Of a stretch of DNA of 64,000 bases, positions 1-7,916 are shown in pieces (the stretch's first letter is position 1; each line of letters opens with the position of its first letter). The stretch covers positions 1 through 64,000 of the forward strand of contig WRMF01000002.1 in the NCBI GenBank assembly GCA_009777245.1, written 5' to 3'. The position numbers and the translations under genes are program-made. Source of the stretch: Betaproteobacteria bacterium (GTDB taxonomy: Bacteria; Pseudomonadota; Gammaproteobacteria; Burkholderiales; Rhodocyclaceae). The notes beneath the pieces are model-generated. The model saw only the letters and a list, made by a program, of their open reading frames with translations, was not told the DNA's origin and made no database searches.

Positions 1-105
1 CACCAGCTTCAGAGAACCCAAAACTTCAGTAGCCGCCTGATGAAACTCCGGCTGATTGGGATTGTTGGCAATCAGCTCGCCCAGTACTTTCTCTACGTAA
101 GACAT
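1..105 (-). CDS. gdhA: Glutamate dehydrogenase, N-terminal fragment (runs off window)
   Basis: Only the first 35 codons are in the window. They begin MSYVEKVLGELIANNPNQPE and continue with EFHQA. This is the typical opening of class I hexameric NADP-type glutamate dehydrogenases, which interconvert glutamate and 2-oxoglutarate plus ammonium. The ATG at 103-105 is preceded by a strong ribosome binding site (CAGGAGGG), which fixes the start. The gene lies 71 bp downstream of hscB on the same strand, where hscA would stand in a classical isc operon. The identification rests on a short segment, so it is probable rather than certain. Confidence 0.7.
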   Translation of the reverse strand, partial: MSYVEKVLGELIANNPNQPEFHQAATEVLGSLKLV

Positions 106-176
106 TGTTTTTCCCTCCTGTTAAAAAAACTTTTTATGTATACCATGAACCAAAATCAAGCGCAACAGGAAGTTTT

Positions 177-719
177 CTAATCCGATTTCCGGTTTCCGTC
201 TTGCAGATCGAACATGGCTTCATCGGCATCATGGCGGAGCTTTTCCAGAAACATCAAACGCTGCGCCAGGTCAGCGGCGGCAGGATAATCCTGCTTGTCA
301 TCCAGAAGTCTGCCGAGAGTTTCATAGCAATTTTCCAGATCGCGCCCAAGGCTCTCAAGGATGCGTTGCAGGCCGGGCGCATTGCCGCTTGCGCGGGCGA
401 CTGCTTCCCGACATTCCATCTGCTCCAGCAAGAATTCGGCGGGTAATGCGCTGCTATCGGTCAAACCAGCATCACATCCCAGGTGTTGCAGCAGGTAAAG
501 GGCGCGGGATAGCGGCTGCTTCAAGGTTTGATAGCCTTCATTGATCCGAGCGGCCAGTTGTACGGAGAGTCGGCGGGTTTTTTCATCCGCGCCAGCGAAA
601 CGGTCAGGATGCGCCTCACGCTGGAGAGCAAGATAACGCTCTTCCAGCGCTGCAGGCGAAATACGGAAAGCTGACGGCAAGGCAAACAAAGTGAAAAAAT
701 CAGCAGTCAGTTGGTTCAT
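177..719 (-). CDS. hscB: Fe-S cluster assembly J-domain co-chaperone HscB
   Basis: HscB recruits the IscU scaffold to the Hsp70-type chaperone HscA and stimulates its ATPase, aiding cluster transfer. The protein has about 180 residues, the family length. An N-terminal J-domain carries the diagnostic HPD tripeptide (in REAHPDRF), followed by a C-terminal helical domain expected to bind IscU. The start is the ATG at 719, giving MNQLTADFFTLFALP, with AAGGAAA just upstream; an in-frame ATG further upstream would add 17 unlikely residues. It is the last isc gene here: no hscA or fdx follows, and the next gene is gdhA. Confidence 0.93.
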   Translation of the reverse strand: MNQLTADFFTLFALPSAFRISPAALEERYLALQREAHPDRFAGADEKTRRLSVQLAARINEGYQTLKQPLSRALYLLQHLGCDAGLTDSSALPAEFLLEQMECREAVARASGNAPGLQRILESLGRDLENCYETLGRLLDDKQDYPAAADLAQRLMFLEKLRHDADEAMFDLQDGNRKSD

Positions 720-779
720 ATCATTTCCTTCATGGGGCACTGTAAATAAAGAGACTGTAAAGTGTCGCACACGAGAGGC

Positions 780-965
780 AAAATACCCGCCCCCCCCTTG
801 CGGGAAAGCCTAACCACTCGCTTTGACGCCAAAGGCAGGGAGAGGGTAATGTTTCAGGTTGAAATTGATGCTTCCTGAATCTTCAACTTCCGCGCCCTCT
901 CCCCCGCCCCCCCCTTCCGCAAGCGGGACAGGGGAGCAAGGCGTTCTCCCCTGATAGTCGCTTAT
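780..965. repeat. Intergenic GC-rich palindromic repeat remnant (CTCTCCC/GGGGAG family)
   Basis: The spacer between iscA and hscB holds C-tracts, a CTCTCCC...CAAGCGGG...AGGGGAGCAA segment and a CTCCCCTGATAGTCGCTTATT tail. Sequences of the same build occur near 28680-28720, 29954-30080 and 36361-36510. No reading frame is supported here. It probably represents a degenerate dispersed repeat inserted in the isc operon, and it may also act as a processing or attenuation site between iscA and hscB. Confidence 0.5.
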
Positions 966-974
966 TCACAGCCG

Positions 975-1298
975 CTATACATTGAAACTTTCCCCGCAGC
1001 CGCACTGGTTGGTGACGTTCGGGTTATTGAAACGAAAGCCCTCATTCAATCCTTCGCGGGTATAGTCAAGTTCGGTTCCGTCCAGATAGGGCAAGCTCTT
1101 GGCATCGACAAAAACCTTGACGCCGTGGCTGTCGAAAATCTCGTCGTCAGGCTCCGCCTCGTCAACGAATTCCAGCCGGTAGGCCATGCCGGAACAGCCG
1201 CTGGTACGAACGCCCAGGCGAAGCCCCAGGCCCCTGCCGCGCTTTTCAATGTACTTGGCGACATGCTGCGCCGCCTGTTCGGTAAGAGTGATTGCCAT
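975..1298 (-). CDS. iscA: Iron-sulfur cluster assembly A-type carrier IscA
   Basis: A 107-residue A-type carrier that receives and delivers Fe-S clusters or iron. All three metal-binding cysteines are present: C35 in TSGCSGMAY and the CGC pair near residues 99-101 in QCGCGESF. The start ATG at 1298 is preceded by AGGGAGA and lies one base after the iscU stop, so the two genes are translationally close. Length and motifs are standard for IscA of proteobacteria. Confidence 0.96.
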   Translation of the reverse strand: MAITLTEQAAQHVAKYIEKRGRGLGLRLGVRTSGCSGMAYRLEFVDEAEPDDEIFDSHGVKVFVDAKSLPYLDGTELDYTREGLNEGFRFNNPNVTNQCGCGESFNV

Positions 1299-1299
1299 G

Positions 1300-1695
1300 T
1301 CATTCTCCCTGATTTTCGCCGTGTTTTTTCCGGTAATCAGCCACCGCCGCCTTGATGGCGTCTTCTGCCAGAACGGAACAGTGAATTTTGACCGGCGGCA
1401 ATGCCAGTTCCTCGGCGATCTGGGTGTTCCTGATTGTCATTGCCTCTTCCACGGTCTTGCCTTTTACCCATTCGGTGACGAGGCTGGAAGAAGCGATGGC
1501 GGAACCGCAACCGTAGGTCTTGAAGCGGGCGTCTTCAATGATGCCGTCCTTACCGACCTTGATTTGCAGCTTCATCACGTCGCCGCAGGTAGGCTGACCG
1601 ACCATGCCGGTTCCGACATCCGCGTCATCCTTGTCGAAACTGCCTACATTGCGCGGATTTTCGTAGTGGTCAATGACTTTTGCGCTGTAACTCAT
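1300..1695 (-). CDS. iscU: Fe-S cluster scaffold protein IscU
   Basis: IscU is the scaffold on which [2Fe-2S] and [4Fe-4S] clusters are built from sulfur supplied by IscS. The 131-residue protein starts [20 protein letters not shown]. It has the three cluster ligands C37, C63 and C106, the conserved D39, and the LPPVK motif (99-103) that HscA recognises. An in-frame upstream extension exists, but the ATG at 1695 with GGAG upstream matches the family start. The intact LPPVK motif suggests a functional HscA is encoded elsewhere, because hscA is not in this cluster. Confidence 0.97.
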   Translation of the reverse strand: MSYSAKVIDHYENPRNVGSFDKDDADVGTGMVGQPTCGDVMKLQIKVGKDGIIEDARFKTYGCGSAIASSSLVTEWVKGKTVEEAMTIRNTQIAEELALPPVKIHCSVLAEDAIKAAVADYRKKHGENQGE

Positions 1696-1741
1696 GGGAA
1701 CTCCGTTCAGTGATATTTTACGCTTGGCAAGAGCGTCGCAG

Positions 1742-2953
1742 TCAATGCGCCGCCCATTGCACCGTGTTGAGATCAATGCCTGCCTGCGCCATTTCCCAAA
1801 GCGGAGACATGTCCCTCAATTGGGCGACTTTTTGCGTAAGCAGCGATATGGCATGATCAATTTCTTCTTCGGTCGTGAACCGCCCCAGCGAGAAGCGGAT
1901 GGAACTATGCGCCAATTCGTCGCTGCGCCCCAGAGCGCTTAGCACATAGGAAGGCTCCAGACTGGCCGAAGTACAGGCGGAGCCGGACGAAACAGCCAAA
2001 TCCTTGATCGCCATTATCAGCGATTCGCCTTCAACGTAAGCAAAGCTGACGTTCAGGTTATGCGGTATACGAGCGTCAAGGTCGCCATTGACATAGGCCG
2101 ATTCAATGCCGGAAAGCCCGGCAAGCAGGCGATCGCGCAAACCGGCGATCCGGGCATTTTCCGCAGCCATTTCTTCGCGGGCGAGGGCGAATGCTTCGCC
2201 CATGCCGACAATCTGGTGGGTAGGCAGCGTGCCGGAGCGAAAGCCGCGCTCATGCCCGCCGCCGTGCATTTCCGCTTCCAGCCGGACGCGGGGTTTGCGC
2301 CGCACATAGAGCGCGCCGATTCCCTTGGGGCCATACGCTTTATGGGCGGAAAAACTCATCAGATCAACCGGCAGATTTTTCAGATCAATGGCGACCTTGC
2401 CAGCGGCTTGCGCCGCGTCGACGTGAAAAATCACGCCTTTTTCACGGCAGAGCGCGCCAATTTCGGCAATTGGCTGAATGACGCCGATTTCATTATTGAC
2501 CAGCATGACAGAAGCAAGGCATGTGTCCGGGGTAAGCGCCGCCTTGAAGGCTTCAAGGTCAATGAGACCGTTTTCCCGCACGTCAAGATAAGTGACTTGA
2601 TACCCCTGCCGCTCCATCTCCCGCATGGTGTCCAAAACAGCCTTGTGCTCGGTCTTGACGGTAATTAGATGTTTGCCTTTGTCCCTGCCGTAAAAATGCG
2701 CCGCGCCCTTGATAGCGAGATTGTCGGATTCAGTCGCGCCAGAAGTCCAGATGATTTCTTTCGGATCGGCTCCAACCAAATCTGCGACCTGTTCCCGCGC
2801 TTTTTCCACGGCGGATTCCGCCTCCCAGCCGAAACTATGCGAACGGGAAGCTGGATTGCCGAAATTTGCGGTCAGATAGGGAATCATCTTTTCCGCTACC
2901 CGTGGGTCGACCGGCGTGGTCGCGGCATAATCAAGATAAATTGGTAGTTTCAT
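1742..2953 (-). CDS. iscS: Cysteine desulfurase IscS
   Basis: A PLP enzyme that converts cysteine to alanine and hands a persulfide to IscU and other acceptors. Length 403 residues. The PLP lysine is K205 in [12 protein letters not shown] and the catalytic cysteine is C327 in [10 protein letters not shown]. The C-terminal tail ends [10 protein letters not shown], like the IscU-binding tail of IscS. Ribosome binding site GGAGAG precedes the ATG at 2953. It lies 46 bp upstream of iscU and 29 bp downstream of a second desulfurase gene. It is the housekeeping IscS, judged by position and tail. Confidence 0.97.
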   Translation of the reverse strand: MKLPIYLDYAATTPVDPRVAEKMIPYLTANFGNPASRSHSFGWEAESAVEKAREQVADLVGADPKEIIWTSGATESDNLAIKGAAHFYGRDKGKHLITVKTEHKAVLDTMREMERQGYQVTYLDVRENGLIDLEAFKAALTPDTCLASVMLVNNEIGVIQPIAEIGALCREKGVIFHVDAAQAAGKVAIDLKNLPVDLMSFSAHKAYGPKGIGALYVRRKPRVRLEAEMHGGGHERGFRSGTLPTHQIVGMGEAFALAREEMAAENARIAGLRDRLLAGLSGIESAYVNGDLDARIPHNLNVSFAYVEGESLIMAIKDLAVSSGSACTSASLEPSYVLSALGRSDELAHSSIRFSLGRFTTEEEIDHAISLLTQKVAQLRDMSPLWEMAQAGIDLNTVQWAAH

Positions 2954-2982
2954 TCATGCTCTCCAGTGGTTATTGCCAAAGG

Positions 2983-4179
2983 TTAGAGTCGAGCGTAGGC
3001 AGCCAGTCGGCCAAGTTTGCCGGCTGTCTCTTGTATGGCGTGCAGAAATCCCTCAATCTCCGCCGCTTTCGTTTTGTCGCCCAGACTGACCCGAACCGCG
3101 CATTGCGCGAGATCGGCGGGGATGCCCATTGCCAGAAGGACATGCGAAGGAGAGGATTTTTCGCTGGAGCAGGCCGAACCGCTGGCAATGGCGAACCCGG
3201 CGCGATCCAGCTTGCCGACCAGAGTTTCGCCATCCACGGAAGGAAAGGCAAAAAAACTTGTGTTGGGCAAGCGAGGCGCGTCCGCGCCAAAAATAGCCGC
3301 GCCCGATGCTTTCAATCTTGTCTCTAATCGCTCCCGCAAGGCTTCATGGGTTTTGGCGCGTTCCAGAAGACGGGAAGAGGCCAGTTCACAGGCCGTTCCG
3401 AATCCGACAATGGCAGCGATGTTTTCCGTGCCGGAACGCAGTCCTCGTTCCTGTCCGCCGCCTGCAATCTGCGTCGCAAGGTCAAGCCGTTTATCCATTA
3501 TCAGGGCGGCAGCGCCTTTGGGGCCGTAGATTTTGTGCGAGGAAATCGTAAGCGCATGAACGCCCGCTTCATTCAACGCGCGAAAATTGACCGGAATTTT
3601 GCCTAACGCCTGAACCGCGTCGGTATGAAACCAGCCGCCATCCGGCGCGATTTCCCGGACACGCGCCGCTATTGACGCGACATCCTGAATCACGCCTGTT
3701 TCATTGTTCGCCAGCATGACCGACCAGCGCCGGGGGCGCTCTCTGGCGGCTGCTTCCACATCCGCCGGATGAATTTGTCCGTTTGCATCAACCGGCAGTT
3801 GCATCAGCCGCCAGCCTTGGGCGCGAAGCTGGCGAGCCGCGTTCAGCACAGAAAGATGCTCGGTCGCGCCGATTGCCGCCATGTCCGCCATGCCGCTAAT
3901 TCTCCCCTCGCGAAAACTCGCGCCCGCCCCCTTAAGGAACAGATTGTTGGCTTCGCTGCCGCCGCTCGTGAAAATGACTTCCGTCGGATGAGCGCCCGTC
4001 GCGGCGGCAACCTGCTCGCGCGCTTTTTCCAGCGCGGAAAGCGCAATGCGCCCATGCTCGTGACGGCTGGAAGCGTTGCCGTAACGGGCGGAAAAATAGG
4101 GCAGCATCGCTTCCATGACCCGTTCATCAACGGGCGTGGTCGCGTTATAATCGAAGTAAATCGGGGCGAATGTTATCAC
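2983..4179 (-). CDS. Second cysteine desulfurase, NifS/IscS family
   Basis: A 398-residue group I aminotransferase-fold desulfurase with the PLP lysine K216 in SSHKIYGPKG and catalytic cysteine C337 in ASGSACSSEKSSPSH. It lies between iscR and iscS, so this operon encodes two desulfurases in tandem. The start appears to be GTG at 4179, giving (M)ITFAPIYFDYNATTPVDE. It lacks the IscS-type tail that docks IscU and is clearly divergent from its neighbour, so it may serve another sulfur acceptor or be a NifS-like paralogue. The family assignment is firm; the specific partner is not known. Confidence 0.92.
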   Translation of the reverse strand: MITFAPIYFDYNATTPVDERVMEAMLPYFSARYGNASSRHEHGRIALSALEKAREQVAAATGAHPTEVIFTSGGSEANNLFLKGAGASFREGRISGMADMAAIGATEHLSVLNAARQLRAQGWRLMQLPVDANGQIHPADVEAAARERPRRWSVMLANNETGVIQDVASIAARVREIAPDGGWFHTDAVQALGKIPVNFRALNEAGVHALTISSHKIYGPKGAAALIMDKRLDLATQIAGGGQERGLRSGTENIAAIVGFGTACELASSRLLERAKTHEALRERLETRLKASGAAIFGADAPRLPNTSFFAFPSVDGETLVGKLDRAGFAIASGSACSSEKSSPSHVLLAMGIPADLAQCAVRVSLGDKTKAAEIEGFLHAIQETAGKLGRLAAYARL

Positions 4180-4207
4180 TGCGGTACAGTCGAAGATTAA
4201 GGAAAAA

Positions 4208-4696
4208 TCAGGCCGAAGAACGCGAAGCGGCTTTGGCGCGAGCGCGACGCGGCGGCATTTTGATGGTCGGAATAAAGCCGCCCCGGCTTGCGTAGCGGGC
4301 TACAAGATCACCAAGAGAAACAGAACCCAGGTAATCCAGCATTTTTTTATTCAGGTCGCTCCATAGGTCGTGCGTCAGACAGCGGTTCTGGTTCTGGCAG
4401 TTTTCGCCGCCTTTGCACAAAGTGGCGTCCATGTGCTCATCAACCGCCCAGATAATCTCAATGATGGAAATACGGGACATATGACGCCCCAAATGATACC
4501 CGCCGCCGGGGCCGCGTATGCTCGTTACCAGGCCGCTGCGGCGCAGACGGGAAAACAACTGTTCCATATATGATAATGAAATATCCTGTCGCTCGCAGAT
4601 GCTGGCAAGCGAAATCGGCTGATCCTTGTGGTTGTCGTGCAAGGCCAAATCCATCATGGCGGTGACGGCGAACCGCCCCTTGGTGGTCAAACGCAT
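4208..4696 (-). CDS. iscR: Fe-S cluster-responsive transcription regulator IscR
   Basis: An Rrf2-family winged-helix repressor of 162 residues that senses Fe-S status with its own [2Fe-2S] cluster. An N-terminal DNA-binding domain ([20 protein letters not shown]) is followed by cysteines C94, C100 and C106 in [14 protein letters not shown] and H109. These are the expected ligands, offset by two from the E. coli numbering. It is the first gene of the isc operon and probably represses its own promoter (site at 4762-4786). Confidence 0.96.
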   Translation of the reverse strand: MRLTTKGRFAVTAMMDLALHDNHKDQPISLASICERQDISLSYMEQLFSRLRRSGLVTSIRGPGGGYHLGRHMSRISIIEIIWAVDEHMDATLCKGGENCQNQNRCLTHDLWSDLNKKMLDYLGSVSLGDLVARYASRGGFIPTIKMPPRRARAKAASRSSA

Positions 4697-4739
4697 AAAG
4701 TCTCCTGATTAGTTGTTGGATGCCGAAGCGGCTTATTTC

Positions 4740-4769
4740 ATCCTATCGGCAGAGCCGCCATTTAGTCAA
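4740..4769 (-). promoter_or_regulatory. Probable sigma-70 promoter of the isc operon
   Basis: Read on the minus strand, TTGACT (4764-4769) and TAGGAT (4740-4745) are separated by 18 bp and lie about 45 bp upstream of the iscR ATG. The -35 hexamer is embedded in an IscR-like palindrome, which is the geometry expected for repression of iscR. Confidence 0.6.
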
Positions 4770-4786
4770 CTATTTTACTCAGGTAT
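4762..4786 (-). promoter_or_regulatory. IscR type-1-like operator upstream of iscR
   Basis: The minus-strand 25-mer begins ATACCTGAGTAAAATAG and ends with TTGACTAA. Compared with the E. coli type-1 IscR consensus as I recall it (ATASYYGACT RWWWY AGTCRRSTAT), it matches at 22 of 25 positions, counted by hand. It covers the -35 element of the iscR promoter, which predicts autorepression by [2Fe-2S]-IscR. Confidence 0.65.
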
Positions 4787-4810
4787 TTTGCGTCGACATC
4801 GTCTTTGACC

Positions 4811-4929
4811 ACGTGTCTCGCGCAAGCATCGCCATTTATGGCGGTGTGAGCGAGACAGTTGTTTTGTGGAGCATTTAGCTCCCCTCATCTGTGGCGAGGA
4901 AGCCCCAACCTTCAGGTTGGGGTGACTCA
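4811..4929 (+). repeat. Three-hairpin dispersed repeat, copy A
   Basis: First of five copies of a roughly 120 bp element. It has hairpin 1 around CGCCATTTATGGCG, hairpin 2 around GGAGCATTTAGCTCC, and hairpin 3 CCCCAACC-TTCA-GGTTGGGG, and it ends GACTCA. Hairpin 3 differs from the other copies by paired changes (AA/TT instead of GG/CC). Its last three bases (4927-4929) form the stop codon of cysE read on the minus strand. It separates cysE from the iscR promoter. Confidence 0.85.
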
Positions 4930-5610
4930 CTCCTCGTCTTCCGCCTGGATGCCTTGTTCCTGCAGGCGTTTCTGTAGTGTTTCCAGACGGCGGTCTGTTT
5001 CCGCCGCGTGATCTAAAAGGGTGTGCAGGGTGATCATCAGTGGATCGTTCTGGTCGCTGCTTACCGCATAGGCGGAAAAATCGGGGCGCGCGGCGTCTGT
5101 TTCTTCCAGAAGCCGCGCCGGAATGCCCAGGGCGGTGACGCCGGAAGGCACGTCTTTTGTGACAACCGAATTAGAGCCGATTCGCGCGCCTTTGCCGATG
5201 GTAATCGGCCCCAGCACTTTTGCGCCCGCGCCGACCACTACTTTGTCTTCAAGGGTTGGATGCCGCTTGCCTTGTTGCCAGGAAACGCCGCCCAGAGTGA
5301 CGCCGTGGTAGAGCGTTACATCGTCGCCGATTACTGTTGTTGCGCCGATGACTACGCCCATACCGTGATCAATGAAAAAGCGGCGTCCTATGCTTGCCGC
5401 CGGATGAATTTCAATGCCGGTTATGGCGCGGCCAATGTGCGCGGTCATGCGCGCGAGCCAGAACAGCCGCCAGCTCCAGAGCCTATGCGACAGGCGATGG
5501 ACGAGGAGCGCATGTACGCCGGGATAGCAGGTCAGCACTTCCCAGAAAGAACGCGCCGCCGGATCACGGGCAAAAATTGAAGCGATGTCTTCGCGCAACT
5601 GCCGAAACAT
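4927..5610 (-). CDS. cysE: Serine O-acetyltransferase
   Basis: CysE makes O-acetylserine, the precursor of cysteine, and so supplies the substrate for the desulfurases next door. It has 227 residues from the ATG at 5610 ([20 protein letters not shown]). A left-handed beta-helix hexapeptide domain includes [17 protein letters not shown] and LYHGVTLGG, with catalytic histidines, followed by GIPARLL. A longer in-frame ORF upstream to 5763 is not CysE-like. Its stop codon is supplied by the end of repeat copy A, so the C-terminal residues (QAEDEE) may reflect the insertion point. Confidence 0.94.
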   Translation of the reverse strand: MFRQLREDIASIFARDPAARSFWEVLTCYPGVHALLVHRLSHRLWSWRLFWLARMTAHIGRAITGIEIHPAASIGRRFFIDHGMGVVIGATTVIGDDVTLYHGVTLGGVSWQQGKRHPTLEDKVVVGAGAKVLGPITIGKGARIGSNSVVTKDVPSGVTALGIPARLLEETDAARPDFSAYAVSSDQNDPLMITLHTLLDHAAETDRRLETLQKRLQEQGIQAEDEE

Positions 5611-5766
5611 GTTCGCAAGCAAAAGTAAAAAATATACATTATAAGGCAACAGACTGAAAGGAAGGCAGCGGCGCTTACGAGGAAGCCGCAAATCCTTGTT
5701 ACAAAATGTTGCATCTTGCGGCGTCTGGAGTTGGGCAGGTCGGGCAAAATCAACGGGGAACATGGT

Positions 5767-5810
5767 TATAATATGAGATTGCTCTACCCTTCATGCTGTC
5801 GCCTGAAGGG
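5767..5810 (+). promoter_or_regulatory. Putative promoter -10 and leader hairpin of the cytochrome c' gene
   Basis: A perfect TATAAT (5767-5772) lies about 80 bp before the start codon, without a clear -35 box. Downstream is a 7-bp inverted repeat CCCTTCA...TGAAGGG (5787-5810) with a 10-nt loop, and a further CCCCTTCAG lies just after it. The hairpin sits in the presumed 5' leader. Confidence 0.4.
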
Positions 5811-5849
5811 TATTGCAGTTCCCCTTCAGTAACCACGGAGAAATTCACC

Positions 5850-6305
5850 ATGATGAAAAAAATGACCCTTGCCGCCTGTGCGCTTGTTGTCGCTGGCTCT
5901 GCGTTTGCTCTTGAGCCTGACAAGGCCATCCAGTTCCGCCAGGCCGGTTACAGCTTCATGAGCTGGAATATGAACACAATCAAGAACAATGTGGAAGGAA
6001 CCTACAATCAGGCACAAGTCATTGCCGCTGCCAACTCGATTGCCGCCATTGCCAATTCCGGCATGGGCGCGCTCTATGTTCCCGGTTCCGAGAAGGATGT
6101 GGGCAACGTCAAGACTACCGTCAAGCCGGAGTTTTTCAGCAAGCCACAGGATGCGGCCAAGGTCGCGCAAGCCTTCAACAGGGAAGCCAATGAGCTGGCC
6201 AAGGTCGCTGCCACCGGCAATGCTGCCGCAGTAAAGGCGCAGTTCGGAAAAGTCGGCGCTGCCTGCAAGGCCTGCCATGATGACTTCAGGATCAAAAGGA
6301 ACTGA
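5850..6305 (+). CDS. Cytochrome c' (class II c-type cytochrome), periplasmic
   Basis: A 151-residue precursor. The signal peptide MMKKMTLAACALVVAGSAFA is followed by a four-helix bundle with the heme motif CKACH near the C-terminus (GAACKACHDDFRIK), the hallmark of class II cytochromes. Such proteins bind NO or act in periplasmic electron transfer and nitrosative stress. GGAG lies nine bases upstream of the first of two adjacent ATGs at 5850. It stands alone between cysE (divergent) and a strong terminator, so it is probably monocistronic. Confidence 0.93.
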   Translation: MMKKMTLAACALVVAGSAFALEPDKAIQFRQAGYSFMSWNMNTIKNNVEGTYNQAQVIAAANSIAAIANSGMGALYVPGSEKDVGNVKTTVKPEFFSKPQDAAKVAQAFNREANELAKVAATGNAAAVKAQFGKVGAACKACHDDFRIKRN

Positions 6306-6330
6306 CAAGGTTACTGCGTCCCTCGCGTTG

Positions 6331-6359
6331 AAAAGCGGCTTGTAAAGCCGCTTTTTTAT
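6331..6359 (+). terminator. Rho-independent terminator after cytochrome c' gene
   Basis: Stem AAAGCGGCT / AGCCGCTTT with loop TGTA, followed by a T-rich run (CTTTTTTATTAT). It lies 26 bp after the stop codon. Confidence 0.88.
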
Positions 6360-6697
6360 TATATTAATGCCCGTAATTAATAATTCATTCACTGCCCACA
6401 ACACCCTGCCAGATAAGTCTGCCCTCCTCTGGCTTTGCCGCGATTCAAAAGTGGCTTAGCGGCGAAGACAGAAGGATTATTATTTGCAGGAATGAGTATA
6501 GAATGGCCGGCGCAGCAAGAATATAGATAATTTCCCGCTACCCCATACTACTGTAAATGCCTCAACCGCGCCTTTTCCGCCCAAGGCGGCGATCACGTCT
6601 TTCAGGGCATGACTGGAGTACTGAAGGGCGACAAGATAATTTAGTCAACGTATATCTGGAGTCCATTGCCATCGCTTGTGGGACAAAGCGCAGGCAC
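6360..6697. other. Intergenic region, no gene seen
   Basis: A 338-bp spacer between the terminator and the convergent GGDEF gene. No convincing ORF was seen. The segment 6410-6500, read on the minus strand, carries TTCCTGCAAATAA and CTTCGCCGCTA, both of which recur at 45990-46060. A third partial match (GGCTTCGCCGCT) lies near 51753. A decayed dispersed repeat is likely. Confidence 0.4.
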
Positions 6698-7825
6698 TCA
6701 GTCTTTTTCGGGAAGTTTATGCTCGGTCAATTTTTTTTCCAGAGTTTCCAATGACAGATCCGGGGCGAGTTCCTGCCGCACGAGGCGGAGCAGGGGAAGG
6801 ATTTGTTCGCCCAAGGCTGGCAACTGCGCGGTCACGGTATCCTGCTTTTGGGAGCGGATAAGCTCAAGCGCCTGGTCGACACGCATGGTCGGAGCCACAA
6901 GACTGGATCTGATGAGATCGCCGCATTCCGTGCGGTTTCCACCGGCGGCAAATGCAATCTCCATCCGTTGATAGGCAAGATCCATCAGTTGTTCGGCGGA
7001 AGAAGCGTTGTCCAGGGGGACGCTGGCGATACCCGCGCTCATGGAGAGCGGAATACGCTGTCCGTTGGCGGAAATGACCGCTTTCTCAATTGCATGGCGA
7101 AGCCGATTGGCGAATATAACGCAGGCTTCGGGCGTTGTGCCGGGCGCAACAATGGCAAAGCGTCCGGGCGAAAAATGACCGATGCAATCTTCTCGCCGCA
7201 CCTTGTCGGCTATCTGTTTGGCAAACTTCGCCCCCATGCCTTCAGCTTTTTCTTCTCCTATCCTGGAAACGATATTGGAATAATTGTCAAAACCGATGAT
7301 TATCAGGCTTGCGGGAGAATCGTGCCGCAAGGAACGGGAAATTGATTGCGCGGTATGGAGTTCGATATAACGGCGGGTAAACAATCCTGTTTTCGGGTCT
7401 TTGGTCTGATTGGCAAGCGACTCTTCCAGCGATTGCCGGGTCAGCAGGAATTGCAGCAGGTTATGAAGACTGGTTCTAAGCTCGGCGGCCTTGACATTAC
7501 TGGAAATGAAATCGGAAACCTCCAGTTTCTCGAACTTTTCCAGCACTTCCTGGTCGTCGCCGTCCAAAATCAGGATGAAGGGTATGGTTCGCAACCGGGC
7601 AAGACGACAGGTGCGCAGACGCTCCAAAAGACCGTATCCGTCCAGCACCGGCGTCTCAAGGCTGGCAATTACCACCGTAATGGTATTGTCCAGCACTAAA
7701 GACTGCCAAGCTGATTCGCCACTGGACTCTTCGCGGATGTCATAAACACCCTTCAAGTGCTCGGCAAGCGAGGCGCGAACTTCGCTTGATTCACCAACTA
7801 TCAAAACGCGAGGCAGACTGGACAC
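6698..7825 (-). CDS. Degenerate receiver-GGDEF regulator (probably catalytically inactive)
   Basis: A 375-residue protein from a GTG start at 7825 with AAGGAGA upstream. Residues about 5-125 form a receiver-like domain, but the acidic pair reads GE (ILIVGESSE) and the phosphoacceptor position reads S (VVIASLETPVLDG). Residues about 140-300 form a GGDEF-like domain that begins DPKTGLFTRRYIELH. The signature loop is SPGRF instead of GGDEF (IGHFSPGRFAIVAPG). Both signalling sites are therefore lost, so it may act as a c-di-GMP or protein-binding adaptor rather than a cyclase. The fold assignment is good; the role is unknown. Confidence 0.85.
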   Translation of the reverse strand: MSSLPRVLIVGESSEVRASLAEHLKGVYDIREESSGESAWQSLVLDNTITVVIASLETPVLDGYGLLERLRTCRLARLRTIPFILILDGDDQEVLEKFEKLEVSDFISSNVKAAELRTSLHNLLQFLLTRQSLEESLANQTKDPKTGLFTRRYIELHTAQSISRSLRHDSPASLIIIGFDNYSNIVSRIGEEKAEGMGAKFAKQIADKVRREDCIGHFSPGRFAIVAPGTTPEACVIFANRLRHAIEKAVISANGQRIPLSMSAGIASVPLDNASSAEQLMDLAYQRMEIAFAAGGNRTECGDLIRSSLVAPTMRVDQALELIRSQKQDTVTAQLPALGEQILPLLRLVRQELAPDLSLETLEKKLTEHKLPEKD

Positions 7826-7916
7826 AACAAAATCTCCTTGGCTAACAAAGGGATAGCTTTACATAAAGGAGATTTTCCTTTAAATTCGCGCCCTTTGGTT
7901 TCAGGATTGATCTGTA

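Noticed and set aside
1186-1713. 175-residue plus-strand frame over iscU/iscA
   Set aside because: Antisense shadow of two conserved isc genes.
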